Of a stretch of 64,000 nt of DNA, positions 1 through 8,294 are shown piece after piece. The position numbers and the translations under genes are program-made. The stretch is from RPQJ01 sp963823535. GTDB taxonomy: Bacteria; Pseudomonadota; Gammaproteobacteria; Steroidobacterales; Steroidobacteraceae. The stretch is from NCBI GenBank assembly GCA_963823535.1, contig CAWGLZ010000003.1, forward strand, positions 248,001 through 312,000, read 5' to 3'. The notes beneath the pieces are model-generated. The model was not told where the DNA came from. It ran no database searches and saw only the letters and a list, made by a program, of their open reading frames with translations. Within the stretch, counting starts at the first letter, position 1. Every line of letters begins with the position of its first letter.

Positions 1-626
1 ATGGCGATGCGAGTGCGAAGTCCATCGAGCTGTCGATCGTCGACGACGGTGAGTTCGAGGGCGAAGAGAGCTTCCAGATCCGCCTCTTCGCTGCCCAGGG
101 TGTGGCTGTTGCCACCGAGACTTTCACCGTCACCATCGATGACGACGAGGCACTGCAGGGACTGCGGTTCGTCGACACGGAGACCACGGTCAAGGTCGGT
201 AAGGCGTCATCGCTGATGGTCAGTCGGGATGACCATGGCGCCGGGCCGGTGACGGTCTACTACGCCATCTGGGACGGGTGGGACGGCCCCTTCACCAGTG
301 TCGGCCGGCTCAGCTGGGGGGCGGGCGAGCGGGGCGAGAAGGCGGTTCCGCTCCTGACCGCAACCGGCATCGAATTCACCTATTTCGTCAGTCTATTGGA
401 CGAGCGGTGGAACTGGCTGGACGGCACCGCCAAGGTCACGGTCGAGGGCGCGGTCTCGCCGGCTCCGGCGCCCCCACCGGCACCGGCACCGTCGCCGCCA
501 CCATCGATCGAGTCGGGCGGAGGTGGGGGCGGCGGACGCTTCGACTGGATCGTTCTCGCGGTCTGCCTGTGCGCGGCGGCTTATCGCATTCGCAAGGAGG
601 CCACCGCGGGCCTGACGACGGCATAG
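1..626 (+). CDS. C-terminal part of a Calx-beta domain surface protein with a Gly-rich sorting tail
   Basis: The frame is open from base 3, so the gene starts outside the window. The first residues read ELSIVDDGEFEGEESF and then ETFTVTIDDDE, the acidic strand pattern of Calx-beta domains, which are calcium-binding beta sandwiches in adhesins and secreted proteins. A second, unrecognised beta-rich segment follows. Next come a Pro/Ala-rich linker, a run of seven Gly, one hydrophobic helix and a basic end (YRIRKE). Gly run, helix and basic tail is the layout of GlyGly-CTERM-type tails, which rhombosortase-class proteases process for surface display or release. No rhombosortase lies in the window. 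The Calx-beta assignment is firm; the sorting type is inferred from layout only. Confidence 0.7.
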   Translation, partial: GDASAKSIELSIVDDGEFEGEESFQIRLFAAQGVAVATETFTVTIDDDEALQGLRFVDTETTVKVGKASSLMVSRDDHGAGPVTVYYAIWDGWDGPFTSVGRLSWGAGERGEKAVPLLTATGIEFTYFVSLLDERWNWLDGTAKVTVEGAVSPAPAPPPAPAPSPPPSIESGGGGGGGRFDWIVLAVCLCAAAYRIRKEATAGLTTA

Positions 627-718
627 CGACCGGGCGGTGTGACGACCGAGGCCAAGGATGCGCCGGAAGCTGACGGATCACCGGACAGGGACGTCCGGGC
701 CGTCGCGTCGCAGCGTGG

Positions 719-1522
719 CTACGCCTTCTTCCTGAGCTCCGCCTTGACCCGGGCCCCTTTGGCTTCGAGCAACGGGCGCAGCACTTCCTGCAGCCACGGT
801 GCGTAGCCGATCAGCCTGGCCAGTCGCAAGGTCGAGACGGGCATCGCACGTTCCCGTTGCCGGTCTCGGGTGCAGGCGACGATGGCCTCCGCCACTTCCT
901 CCGCCGAGAGGATCGGTTGCGAAAAGACCAGGTCGGGCACGTGGTCTAGGTCGTCGAGCACGAACGGCGTGGCGATCGGACCGGGCGACACCACGCAGAG
1001 CGCCACTCCCGCCTCGCGCATCTCGTCGTTCACCGCGAACGTGAACCCGCGCAGTCCCCACTTGGACGCGCAGTAGGGTGCCTCACCGGGCAAGGGCACG
1101 TGCCCCGCGATCGAGGCGACGTTGACGACCACGCCTTTCGACTTCCTGAGATGGGGCAGGGCGAAGCGCGTCAGCAGCATCGGCGCCTTGAGGTTCGTAT
1201 CGAGCACCGTTGCGATCGCATCCGGGTCGAGCGTATCGAACCTGCCGCGTGCATTGGCCGCGGCATTGTTGACGAGCACGTCGATCCGCCCGTAGGCCTT
1301 GACCGTCTTCGCGACCAGTGCCTGCAGGTCCTCGGTGCGGCTCACATCCGTGCGCACTGCGAGGCCCTTCAAGGACTTCGCGAGCTTCTGGATCTTCTGT
1401 GCCGAGCGGGCCGCGAGTACCACCGCTGCGCCGGATCGGGCAAATGCCCGTGCGGCGGCTTCGCCGACTCCCGACGAAGCGCCGGTGATGATCACGACTT
1501 TCCTGGTCCGCGACTGAGCCAT
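719..1522 (-). CDS. Short-chain dehydrogenase/reductase (SDR)
   Basis: A classical SDR of 267 residues, probably an NAD(P)-dependent cytosolic oxidoreductase of unknown substrate. It shows the Rossmann motif TGASSGVG near the N-terminus, the structural NNAA motif, a catalytic Ser in NVASIAGH and the YCASK catalytic Tyr/Lys pair, followed by PGPIATPF. The frame runs further upstream, but that extension is Arg-rich and unlike SDRs. The ATG at 1522 is preceded by GGGAGA at good spacing and places the nucleotide-binding strand at once (MAQSRTRKVVIITGAS). It stands alone and converges on the Calx-beta gene. The substrate cannot be told. Confidence 0.88.
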   Translation of the reverse strand: MAQSRTRKVVIITGASSGVGEAAARAFARSGAAVVLAARSAQKIQKLAKSLKGLAVRTDVSRTEDLQALVAKTVKAYGRIDVLVNNAAANARGRFDTLDPDAIATVLDTNLKAPMLLTRFALPHLRKSKGVVVNVASIAGHVPLPGEAPYCASKWGLRGFTFAVNDEMREAGVALCVVSPGPIATPFVLDDLDHVPDLVFSQPILSAEEVAEAIVACTRDRQRERAMPVSTLRLARLIGYAPWLQEVLRPLLEAKGARVKAELRKKA

Positions 1523-1821
1523 TGGATTCTCCCGTCTGAAGATGCCGCGCCGAACAGAATCGGCCCTGCCTATTGTCGCTCGTCGAACGCCGATACGTCT
1601 TCCATTAAACGCGCCCCGAGGGCCGCGACATCCTCGTCGACCTCCCGCCTGATCCTGACCTTCATGTCCCGCGTCCTGCCCTCGCTTCAATCCGAAGCCG
1701 TAGAGTCGGGCGGTCTGCCGATGCCCGAAATATTCCAGGCACACCGCAGGTCTTCTCAAGTGACCACGCCTTCTGGCGCGGTGCCACAAGAACACATTTG
1801 CCTTTCGCAGGAGATCAAAGA

Positions 1822-2568
1822 ATGATTGCAAGAATGTTTCCCCTCGCTCTGGCGAGCCTGGTGCTCTCCAGTCCGTTGGCCGTCGCGGACGGGCGCGTCC
1901 CGGCACTTTATGAGGTGCGCGTGACCAACGTAACCTCAGGCGTCTACTTCACGCCGACCCTCGCTGCGACCCACGTGCCGAGCGTTCGGATGTTCGCGCT
2001 CGGTGCACCTGCGAGCTCCGCACTGGCCGCACTCGCTGAGTCTGGCGACGTCAGTCCGCTGCAGGCCGCGCTCGATGCGCTTGGCCGCGAAGTCAGCGCG
2101 ACAGCGGTGGCGGGTGGCTTGCTTGGCCCGGGATCCAGCACGACGTTCACGATCCGGGGTCGCCCGAGTCAGGATCGCTTGAGTCTCGCCGCGATGCTTC
2201 TGCCCACGAATGATGGTTTCTACGCCATCGATGCCGTGGAGTTGCCGTCCCAGGGCATCAGGACCTACACCGCGCTCGGCCACGATGCCGGGAGCGAGTT
2301 CAATGATGAGCTGTGCAGCAACATTCCTGGACCACAGTGTGGCGGAGCGGGCCTTTCCGGCGAGGACGGAGAAGGGTATGTACACGTCCATCCCGGCACG
2401 CACGGAATGGCCGACCTGAGCCGCGCGAGTTACGACTGGCGCAATCCGGTGGCCGATCGTCACGGTGACGCGGATCCAGTGATGGGCGAGGCGGCGGACT
2501 TTGGGTCCGCCGCCTCGGCGTGCCGGGGTGCCCGGCAACACCTCAGGTGGAGATCGATCGCGGCGTAA
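1822..2568 (+). CDS. Spondin-domain exported protein with a probable frameshift near its end
   Basis: The ATG at 1822 follows CAGGAG by 8 bases and begins a signal peptide (MIARMFPLALASLVLSS...AVADG). The mature part reads YEVRVTNVTSGVYFTPTL and later HVHPGTHG, typical of bacterial spondin N domain proteins, which are exported and of unclear role. Homologues end soon after a DWRNPVA motif with a strand like RITVTR. Here DWRNPVA is followed by unrelated residues to the stop at 2568. One frame over, the bases read IVTVTRIQ and stop at 2482, just before a 13-bp hairpin. A small indel near 2453-2457 therefore probably replaced the true C-terminus. It may be real or a sequencing error. Confidence 0.78.
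   Translation: MIARMFPLALASLVLSSPLAVADGRVPALYEVRVTNVTSGVYFTPTLAATHVPSVRMFALGAPASSALAALAESGDVSPLQAALDALGREVSATAVAGGLLGPGSSTTFTIRGRPSQDRLSLAAMLLPTNDGFYAIDAVELPSQGIRTYTALGHDAGSEFNDELCSNIPGPQCGGAGLSGEDGEGYVHVHPGTHGMADLSRASYDWRNPVADRHGDADPVMGEAADFGSAASACRGARQHLRWRSIAA
2487..2517 (+). terminator. Hairpin after the frame-corrected spondin stop
   Basis: A 13-bp perfect stem, 2487-2499 paired with 2505-2517, has the loop TTTGG. It lies 4 bases after the TGA at 2482 that ends the spondin reading once the frame is corrected. There is no downstream U-run, so it is not a textbook intrinsic terminator. It could still mark the 3' end of the transcript. Its position inside the literal reading frame argues that this frame is not the native one. 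Confidence 0.5.
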
Positions 2569-2648
2569 CCATTGCCCGCCAGCCCCAGCAGAGCGCACGA
2601 TCCACTCAGGACCAGCGGCGTCGGTCCGGTCGTGCACGGGAGGGGCTG

Positions 2649-3050
2649 ATGGTCAAAGGTGAGTGCAACTGCGGGGCAGTTCAGTTTGAGATTGACGGGG
2701 ATCTATCGGGTGTCTACGTGTGTCATTGCTCGATCTGTCGCAGATCCACTGGGAGCAACGGCATCGCAGTGGTTGTCGTCCCCAAGGAGCGATTCCGGTG
2801 GGTCAGGGGTCGGCAGTGCATCGCGACCTGGAAGAAACCGGACACCGAGTGGGAAACCTGGTTCTGCAGCGTCTGCGGCTCTCCCGTGCCCGGGGAGAAC
2901 GACGCTACGAGAATGTTCGCGCCGGCAGGATGCATCACCCACGGAGGTGATGCGCTGCGCGTCATTCACCACATCTGGGTGGGTTCGAAGGCCGTCTGGG
3001 ACCAGATCGGCGACGCGGGCAAGCAGCACGTGGAGGGGTTTCGCGGGTAG
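2649..3050 (+). CDS. GFA family zinc-binding protein (glutathione-dependent formaldehyde-activating fold)
   Basis: A 133-residue protein with the Cys pattern of the GFA/CENP-V fold: CNCGAVQFEI at the N-terminus, CHCSICRR around residue 30, and FCSVCGSPV in the middle. These residues bind structural and catalytic zinc. Family members act on S-hydroxymethylglutathione or related adducts, but most, including this one, have no proven substrate. The ATG at 2649 is preceded by GGGAGGGG. The frame extends upstream as low-complexity sequence and was not used. It stands alone between the spondin-like gene and an SDR gene. Confidence 0.88.
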   Translation: MVKGECNCGAVQFEIDGDLSGVYVCHCSICRRSTGSNGIAVVVVPKERFRWVRGRQCIATWKKPDTEWETWFCSVCGSPVPGENDATRMFAPAGCITHGGDALRVIHHIWVGSKAVWDQIGDAGKQHVEGFRG

Positions 3051-3257
3051 GCCGCCTCTATCCGGCCCCTACGCGACGCATCCCGTGGCCGGGCTGCATT
3101 AGACTTGCTCGCGGCGCGAGGCTCAGACCGGGCTTCAGCTGCATGCGCGATTATCTGGACCTCGTCCCACCCGTGCGAAGCCGTACTGCTACCGGAGACC
3201 ACATGAAACGATGGCTGGCCCTTGCATTCACCGTTCTCGACTGGCACGATCGCCGGC

Positions 3258-3950
3258 ATGGCCACAGCTGAAACCGCACCCACCGTGCTCGTCACCGGCG
3301 CCAACCGGGGCATCGGGCTCGAGTACGCTCGTCAGTTCGCCGCCAAGGGTTACAGGGTCATCGGCACGGCACGCGACCCGGCCGATGCCAAGGAACTGTC
3401 GGCCGTCGCCGACCGTGTCGAGCCGCTCGACGTGACCAGTGCGGCAAGCGTCGCGGCGCTGGCGACCCGTCTGCGCGGCGTACCCGTCGACATCCTGGTG
3501 AACAACGCCGGTGTCTTCGACCGCAAGGACGTCACCGTCGACAAGGTCGACTTCGCCATGATGGAGCAGACGCTCGCGGTGAATACGCTTGGGCCGTTGC
3601 GCGTCACCCAGGCACTGCTGCCCAATCTTCGCGCCGGCAAGCGCCGGACCGTCGTCAACATGTCCTCGCAGCTTGGCAGCATCGAGGGTTCCAACGGCCG
3701 CTGGTACGCCTACCGGGCGAGCAAGGCGGCGCTGAACCAGGTCAACAAGACCCTGAGCGCGGAACTGGCACCGGAGAGTTTCATCTGCGTCGTGCTGCAT
3801 CCGGGTTGGGTGCGCACCGACATGGGCGGCGCCGCCGCCACCTATTCCCCGCAGGAAAGCGTCAGCGGGCTGGTGGCGGTGATCGAGAAACTCGGGCCGA
3901 GCGACAATGGGCGTTTCTACGACTTCAAGGGCACGTCGATTCCCTGGTGA
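3258..3950 (+). CDS. Short-chain dehydrogenase/reductase (SDR)
   Basis: A 230-residue cytosolic SDR, unrelated in detail to the one at 719-1522. Motifs are VTGANRGIG for the cofactor, NNAG, NMSSQLGS with the catalytic Ser, and YRASKAA with the Tyr/Lys pair, then PGWVRTDMGG. The HPGWVRTDMGG pattern resembles the CsgA/sniffer-like SDR branch, but no substrate can be assigned. The ATG at 3258 places the first beta strand at once. A longer frame from 3222 adds 12 residues of no clear use. A 22-residue reading frame at 3203-3271 overlaps the start in another frame. Confidence 0.87.
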   Translation: MATAETAPTVLVTGANRGIGLEYARQFAAKGYRVIGTARDPADAKELSAVADRVEPLDVTSAASVAALATRLRGVPVDILVNNAGVFDRKDVTVDKVDFAMMEQTLAVNTLGPLRVTQALLPNLRAGKRRTVVNMSSQLGSIEGSNGRWYAYRASKAALNQVNKTLSAELAPESFICVVLHPGWVRTDMGGAAATYSPQESVSGLVAVIEKLGPSDNGRFYDFKGTSIPW

Positions 3951-4008
3951 CCGGCCGGCGGCCCGGACTGCCCGCATCGAGCGCGTGGGCGGGCATGGGC
4001 AGCGGTGC

Positions 4009-5133
4009 TCAATCGAACGGCCACGGCAGTCGCGTCGGAACCCGAACCGGGCTGCGCTTGTCCGTCGCCAGCGGTCGCAGCGACTGTCGCTCGACCGCAC
4101 GCCACCACGGTGACACGCGATCCACATCCCTGGGCTCCACGGGCTGCCCGAGCTGCGGCATCACCAGCGGCACGCCGCGCTTCGCGCCCAATGTCAGCAG
4201 AGTCTCCGCCGGCTCATCCCAGGCGTGCATCGCCAGGCTGAACGTACCCCAGTGCACCGGCAGGAACGCGCTCTCGCCGAGCAGCGCCCAGGCCTCGAGG
4301 GCGTTCTCCGGGCCCAGGTGGACGTGTCCCCAGGCGGGATGAAACGCACCGACTTCGAGCATCACCAGGTCGAACGGCCCGAGCCGCTTGCGGATCGCGG
4401 CGTACTCCGTGGTGAGTCCGGTATCACCACTGAAGAACACCGCGTGGCGTCGCGAGCGCATCACCATGGACGACCACAGGGTGGAGTTGCGGCTGCGCAG
4501 GCCACGCCCCGAGAAATGCTGCGAAGGCGCCGCGGTCACCGTGAGGCCCGCCTTCGGCAGCGCGTACGACTCCCACCAGTCGAGTTCGACGATGCGTCCG
4601 GCCGGCACGCCCCAGGCCTCGAGGTGCGCGCCGACGCCGAGCGAGGTGACGAACGGCACGTCGCGCTTCGCGAGCGCGCGGACCGTGCCGTAATCCAGGT
4701 GATCGTAGTGGTCGTGCGAGATGACCACCGCATCGAGCGGCGGCAGCGCGCGCAGCGGAATTGGCACCGGCTGGAAGCGCTTCGGACCCGCCCATTGCGC
4801 GGGCGAGGCGCGCAGCCCCCACACGGGGTCCGTCAGTACGCGGACGCCGTCGAGTTCGAGCAGCACCGTGGAGTGCCCGAGCCAGGTGGCCCGCAGTCCG
4901 CTGTGAGCCTTCTTCGTCCAGGCCTCGCGGGGATCCACGGCCGGCAGCGGTCCCTTCGGCACGCGCCGGTCACCCCCGAACAGGAACTCGCGGACCGTCG
5001 GCATCGCCACGTCGGTGCGCAGCAGCCTCGGCAGTACGGGACGCAGGTTGCGGAACGCGTCGCCATGCCACCGCGGCGATGCCTGCATCCGCTCCAGTCG
5101 CAACCCGTTCGGTGTACTGCCGATTGCCTTCAT
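4009..5133 (-). CDS. Metallo-beta-lactamase-fold hydrolase (UlaG/RomA-like)
   Basis: A 374-residue protein with the metal motif SHDHYDHLD (His140, His142, Asp144, His145) after WLGHSTVLLELDG, which is typical of the UlaG/NAPE-PLD-like branch of this fold. A further Asp/His set (FSGDTGL, then LPVHWGT) would complete a two-metal site. Relatives include RomA and N-acyl-phosphatidylethanolamine phospholipase D, so a lipid or lactone substrate is possible but unproven. The ATG at 5133 is the first Met of the conserved part; upstream sequence in this frame is Arg-rich. No signal peptide is visible. It neighbours the PQQ dehydrogenase on the same strand but 180 bp apart. Confidence 0.85.
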   Translation of the reverse strand: MKAIGSTPNGLRLERMQASPRWHGDAFRNLRPVLPRLLRTDVAMPTVREFLFGGDRRVPKGPLPAVDPREAWTKKAHSGLRATWLGHSTVLLELDGVRVLTDPVWGLRASPAQWAGPKRFQPVPIPLRALPPLDAVVISHDHYDHLDYGTVRALAKRDVPFVTSLGVGAHLEAWGVPAGRIVELDWWESYALPKAGLTVTAAPSQHFSGRGLRSRNSTLWSSMVMRSRRHAVFFSGDTGLTTEYAAIRKRLGPFDLVMLEVGAFHPAWGHVHLGPENALEAWALLGESAFLPVHWGTFSLAMHAWDEPAETLLTLGAKRGVPLVMPQLGQPVEPRDVDRVSPWWRAVERQSLRPLATDKRSPVRVPTRLPWPFD

Positions 5134-5314
5134 GTGGAACCGTGACCTGCGAGGGCAGGGGAGAGAGCGTCCTGCCGCGCATCCCGGCCTGGACATCACG
5201 TTCGTCGGACACCGGCGCGGCCGGCTGCCAGGATCTGAAGAAGCTCGACGCTCATCCGACGCCGCAACGTGTCGTCGAGCACCTCGATCGCGCCTCGTCA
5301 CTGCGGCCGGTCCC

Positions 5315-7417
5315 CTACGGCGCGGCCGCCCCGGACTGCGGGTACAGGCGATTCGCCTCGCTCAGCACGTACTGCCGGATCGCCTCGGCGTCCTCCGGCG
5401 TCAGGAACCTGCTGAAGCTGACCATGCCGGCCGGCTGCAGCATGCCGCCGATCACGATGTCCTGCCATACGGCGTGTACGTCGGCGGAGGACCAGCGCAG
5501 ATCGGGGTTGAGCGCACCGGTGCGCAGGGCATCGCCGTGGCAGTACGAGCAGAAACGCTGGTACATCACCTGGCCGTGTGCGACGACGTCCGCGCTGGCG
5601 GTGACCGGCGCTGGTTTCGGCATGACGCGCTCGTCCGGTGGCAGCGGCGGCAGCTTCGCGGTGCCGCCGAGCCTGAACGCGAGCACGCGCGACACGTTGC
5701 GCTGCCTCCATGCGTGTGACAGTGCGCCGGCCTCGTGGCTCATGCCTCCGCCCACGCCCACGGCAAAGGCGACGTACTGCTGTCCGTCGAGCGCGTAACT
5801 GACCGGGCCGGCCATTGCCTGTGTCTGCGCGTCGAACGACCAGAGGGGCTTGCCGTTCGTCGCATCGAAGGCGCGCACCTGGCCGAACGGATCGCCCTGG
5901 AACACGAGCATGCCCGCCGTGCTCAAGGTGCCGTTGTTGCTGGGTCGACCGTGCTGGTGCATCCAGCGCGCCTCCTGCCGCACCGGGTCCCAGCCGAGCA
6001 GCCTGCCCGAGGAGACGCTGGCGATGTACTCGTCGAGATTGGGAAGGGGTGGCGGCGCGGCCGCGAGACTGTCGAAGCCGCCGTTGAAGAATCCCTGGTC
6101 CGGCAGGCGATCGATGTCGCGCGTGGGCGAAGCCAGGGCCTGCGGCACCGACATCTCGGCGAAGTAGACGAGCCCGGTCCGGGGGTTGTAGGACATGGGC
6201 GACCAGTTGTGGCCGCCGCCGATGAACGGCAGCACGGTGACGCCTTTGGCGAAGTCACGCAATTTCGGGTCCTGGATCGGGCGCCCCGTCGCGGCATCGA
6301 TGCCCGTCGCCCAGTTCACCTGGGTGTACTGCTGCGCCGAGAGCAGCTCGCCGCTCGTCCGGTCGAGCACGTAGAAGAAACCATTCTTCGGCGCCTGCAT
6401 CAGCACTTTGCGCTCGCGGCCGCCGATCGAGAGTTCGGCGAGCATCATCGGTTGCGTGGCGGTGTAGTCCCAGGTCTCGCCGGGCGTGGTCTGGTAGTGC
6501 CACACGTACTCGCCGGTCTTTGCGCGCAGCGCCACGATCGAAGCGAGGAAGAGGTTGTCGCCGCCTCCGGGACTGCGAAGTTCCTGGTTGCGCGGGGACC
6601 CGTTGCCGACCCCGATGTAGACGAGATCGAGTTCCGGGTCGTACACGATGGAATCCCACACCGTGCCGCCGCCACCCCATTTCCACCACGAGCCGTTCCA
6701 GGTCTTCGCGGCCATCTTCATCGTGGCGTTTTCGAAGCCGTCGGCCGGGTTGCCCGGCACCGTGTGGAAGCGCCAGGCCTGCTTGCCGGTCGCAGCCTCG
6801 TAGGCCGTGACATAGCCGCGCACGCCCATGTCGGCGCCGCCGTTGCCGATCACCACGAGATCGCCCGCGATCCGGGGGGCGCCGGTGATGGTGTAGGACT
6901 GGTTGCGGTCCGTGGTCTGCACGTCCCAGAGCACGTTGCCGTTCGTGGCGTTCAGCGCCACCAGTCGACCGTCGTAGGTGCCGACGAAGACCTTTCCGTC
7001 CTTGAATGCGACGCCGCGGTTCACGGCATCGCAGCAGCCCTTGGCCAGGAAGCTGCGGTCCACCTCCGGGTCGTAGTGCCACTTCAGGGCGCCGGTGCGG
7101 GCGTCGAGTGCGTAGACGATCGACCAGCTGCCGCTGACGTACATCACCCCGTCGATCACCAGCGGCGTCGCCTCCACGCCACGGTTGGTGTACATGTCGA
7201 AGGACCACGCGAGGCCGAGACTCGAGACGTTGGTGCGGTCGATCTGGTCGAGTGGCGAGAAGCGTTGCTCCCGCCAGTCGTTGCCGTGCAACGACCACCC
7301 GGTGTCGAGCGGGGCCGCATCGGGCGTTGTCGAAGCCTGCGCGGTGACGGGTTCCGCGCCGTTGCCGACGGAGGTGAAGAGGACGAAGGAGATCGCCACG
7401 GTTGCCAGCTGCCGCAT
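5315..7417 (-). CDS. PQQ-dependent quinohaemoprotein alcohol dehydrogenase
   Basis: A 700-residue periplasmic enzyme that oxidises alcohols, passing electrons from PQQ to its own haem c. It has a signal peptide (MRQLATVAISFVLFTS), then an eight-bladed propeller containing the vicinal disulfide Cys128-Cys129 (GCCDAVNRG), the catalytic Asp317 in ETWDYTAT and tryptophan-docking repeats. The C-terminal cytochrome c domain has CSYCH at 623-627 and a late Met (QPAGM) as likely sixth ligand. Residue 319, two after the catalytic Asp, is Thr rather than Asp, so a calcium rather than lanthanide cofactor is predicted. The ATG at 7417 is chosen because it begins the signal peptide; the frame continues 8 codons upstream. 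Haem attachment would need the ccm products. No PQQ synthesis genes are present here. Confidence 0.93.
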   Translation of the reverse strand: MRQLATVAISFVLFTSVGNGAEPVTAQASTTPDAAPLDTGWSLHGNDWREQRFSPLDQIDRTNVSSLGLAWSFDMYTNRGVEATPLVIDGVMYVSGSWSIVYALDARTGALKWHYDPEVDRSFLAKGCCDAVNRGVAFKDGKVFVGTYDGRLVALNATNGNVLWDVQTTDRNQSYTITGAPRIAGDLVVIGNGGADMGVRGYVTAYEAATGKQAWRFHTVPGNPADGFENATMKMAAKTWNGSWWKWGGGGTVWDSIVYDPELDLVYIGVGNGSPRNQELRSPGGGDNLFLASIVALRAKTGEYVWHYQTTPGETWDYTATQPMMLAELSIGGRERKVLMQAPKNGFFYVLDRTSGELLSAQQYTQVNWATGIDAATGRPIQDPKLRDFAKGVTVLPFIGGGHNWSPMSYNPRTGLVYFAEMSVPQALASPTRDIDRLPDQGFFNGGFDSLAAAPPPLPNLDEYIASVSSGRLLGWDPVRQEARWMHQHGRPSNNGTLSTAGMLVFQGDPFGQVRAFDATNGKPLWSFDAQTQAMAGPVSYALDGQQYVAFAVGVGGGMSHEAGALSHAWRQRNVSRVLAFRLGGTAKLPPLPPDERVMPKPAPVTASADVVAHGQVMYQRFCSYCHGDALRTGALNPDLRWSSADVHAVWQDIVIGGMLQPAGMVSFSRFLTPEDAEAIRQYVLSEANRLYPQSGAAAP

Positions 7418-7696
7418 GGCGTATTCACGCGAATGCCACATCGTCCGTGCTCCATGCGCATCGGGTCGTGCGTGCGATGATGCGCCGGACGTCGCGCCGA
7501 TGTCACCTCCGGGGGCATCCGGCTCGGCGAGCAGCCGTCTGGGAAATCGGCGGATGCGGAGACGGGATCGGCTCTAGTACAGGCCGTCGCGCGAGAAGTC
7601 ATGGATCAGCAGATTCCTCGCCTCGTCGATGGGGAGACAGTCGCGCCGGGTACGATAAGTTGCCGGTATCAAGAACGACAATCGGGACGACAGGAA

Positions 7697-8240
7697 ATGC
7701 ACTTACGACCCCGAATCTTCGTGGCAGGCGTGGCTGTCCTGCTCGGCAGTTCCGCAATGGGCGCCGACGGTGCGGACACACTGTCGCTGGGCCTCGGCAA
7801 GATCTTCACGTTCTTCTTTCTGACGCTCGGCCCGAATTCGATCATTGCACCATTCGCCCGGGCTACAGCTTCGTCGACGGTGGCCGACAGGCGTAAAGTC
7901 GCGCTGATCACCACCGGCATATCGTTGCTCGCGGTATTGATCGCGGCAACGATCGGCATCAGGGTGCTCGGCAACTGGGGCGTCAGCACCGGCGCACTTC
8001 TCGTCGCCGCCGGCATCATTTTCTTCCTGGTGGCAATAGAGTCGATTCGCAGCCAGTACCGGATTCCGGAGAAGGCGCACGACGACACCGGCGGCGACCT
8101 GCCATGGCACCTGCTCGCGTATAAGCTGGCGTTTCCCTGCATCACTGGGCTCGGTGCTCGACGTACTGCAGGCGGCGCTCGGCGTCCAGGCCGTGCTGGC
8201 CGGGCTCAGGATGGCCGGCGTCATCAGCGGAACGAGCTAG
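7697..8240 (+). pseudogene. Broken MarC-like (UPF0056) membrane protein gene
   Basis: From the ATG at 7697 (AGGAA upstream) the frame reads a MarC-family protein: FTFFFLTLGPNSIIAPF, then two hydrophobic helices ending in AAGIIFFLVAIESI and LAYKLAFPCIT. After about base 8146 the frame becomes Arg/Gly-rich nonsense until 8362. In another frame, 8148-8240 reads GSVLDVLQAALGVQAVLAGL and ends at a TAG, which fits the last helix of MarC proteins. Intact members are about 200-220 residues. The region normally reading TPYGIA onward is missing, so an internal deletion plus frame change is inferred. Function as a membrane protein is probably lost. Confidence 0.72.
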
Positions 8241-8294
8241 GCACTGGAGGCGCGCGCAGGAGTCAACGCCCGGGTTGCAGCGCGCGCACCGGAA

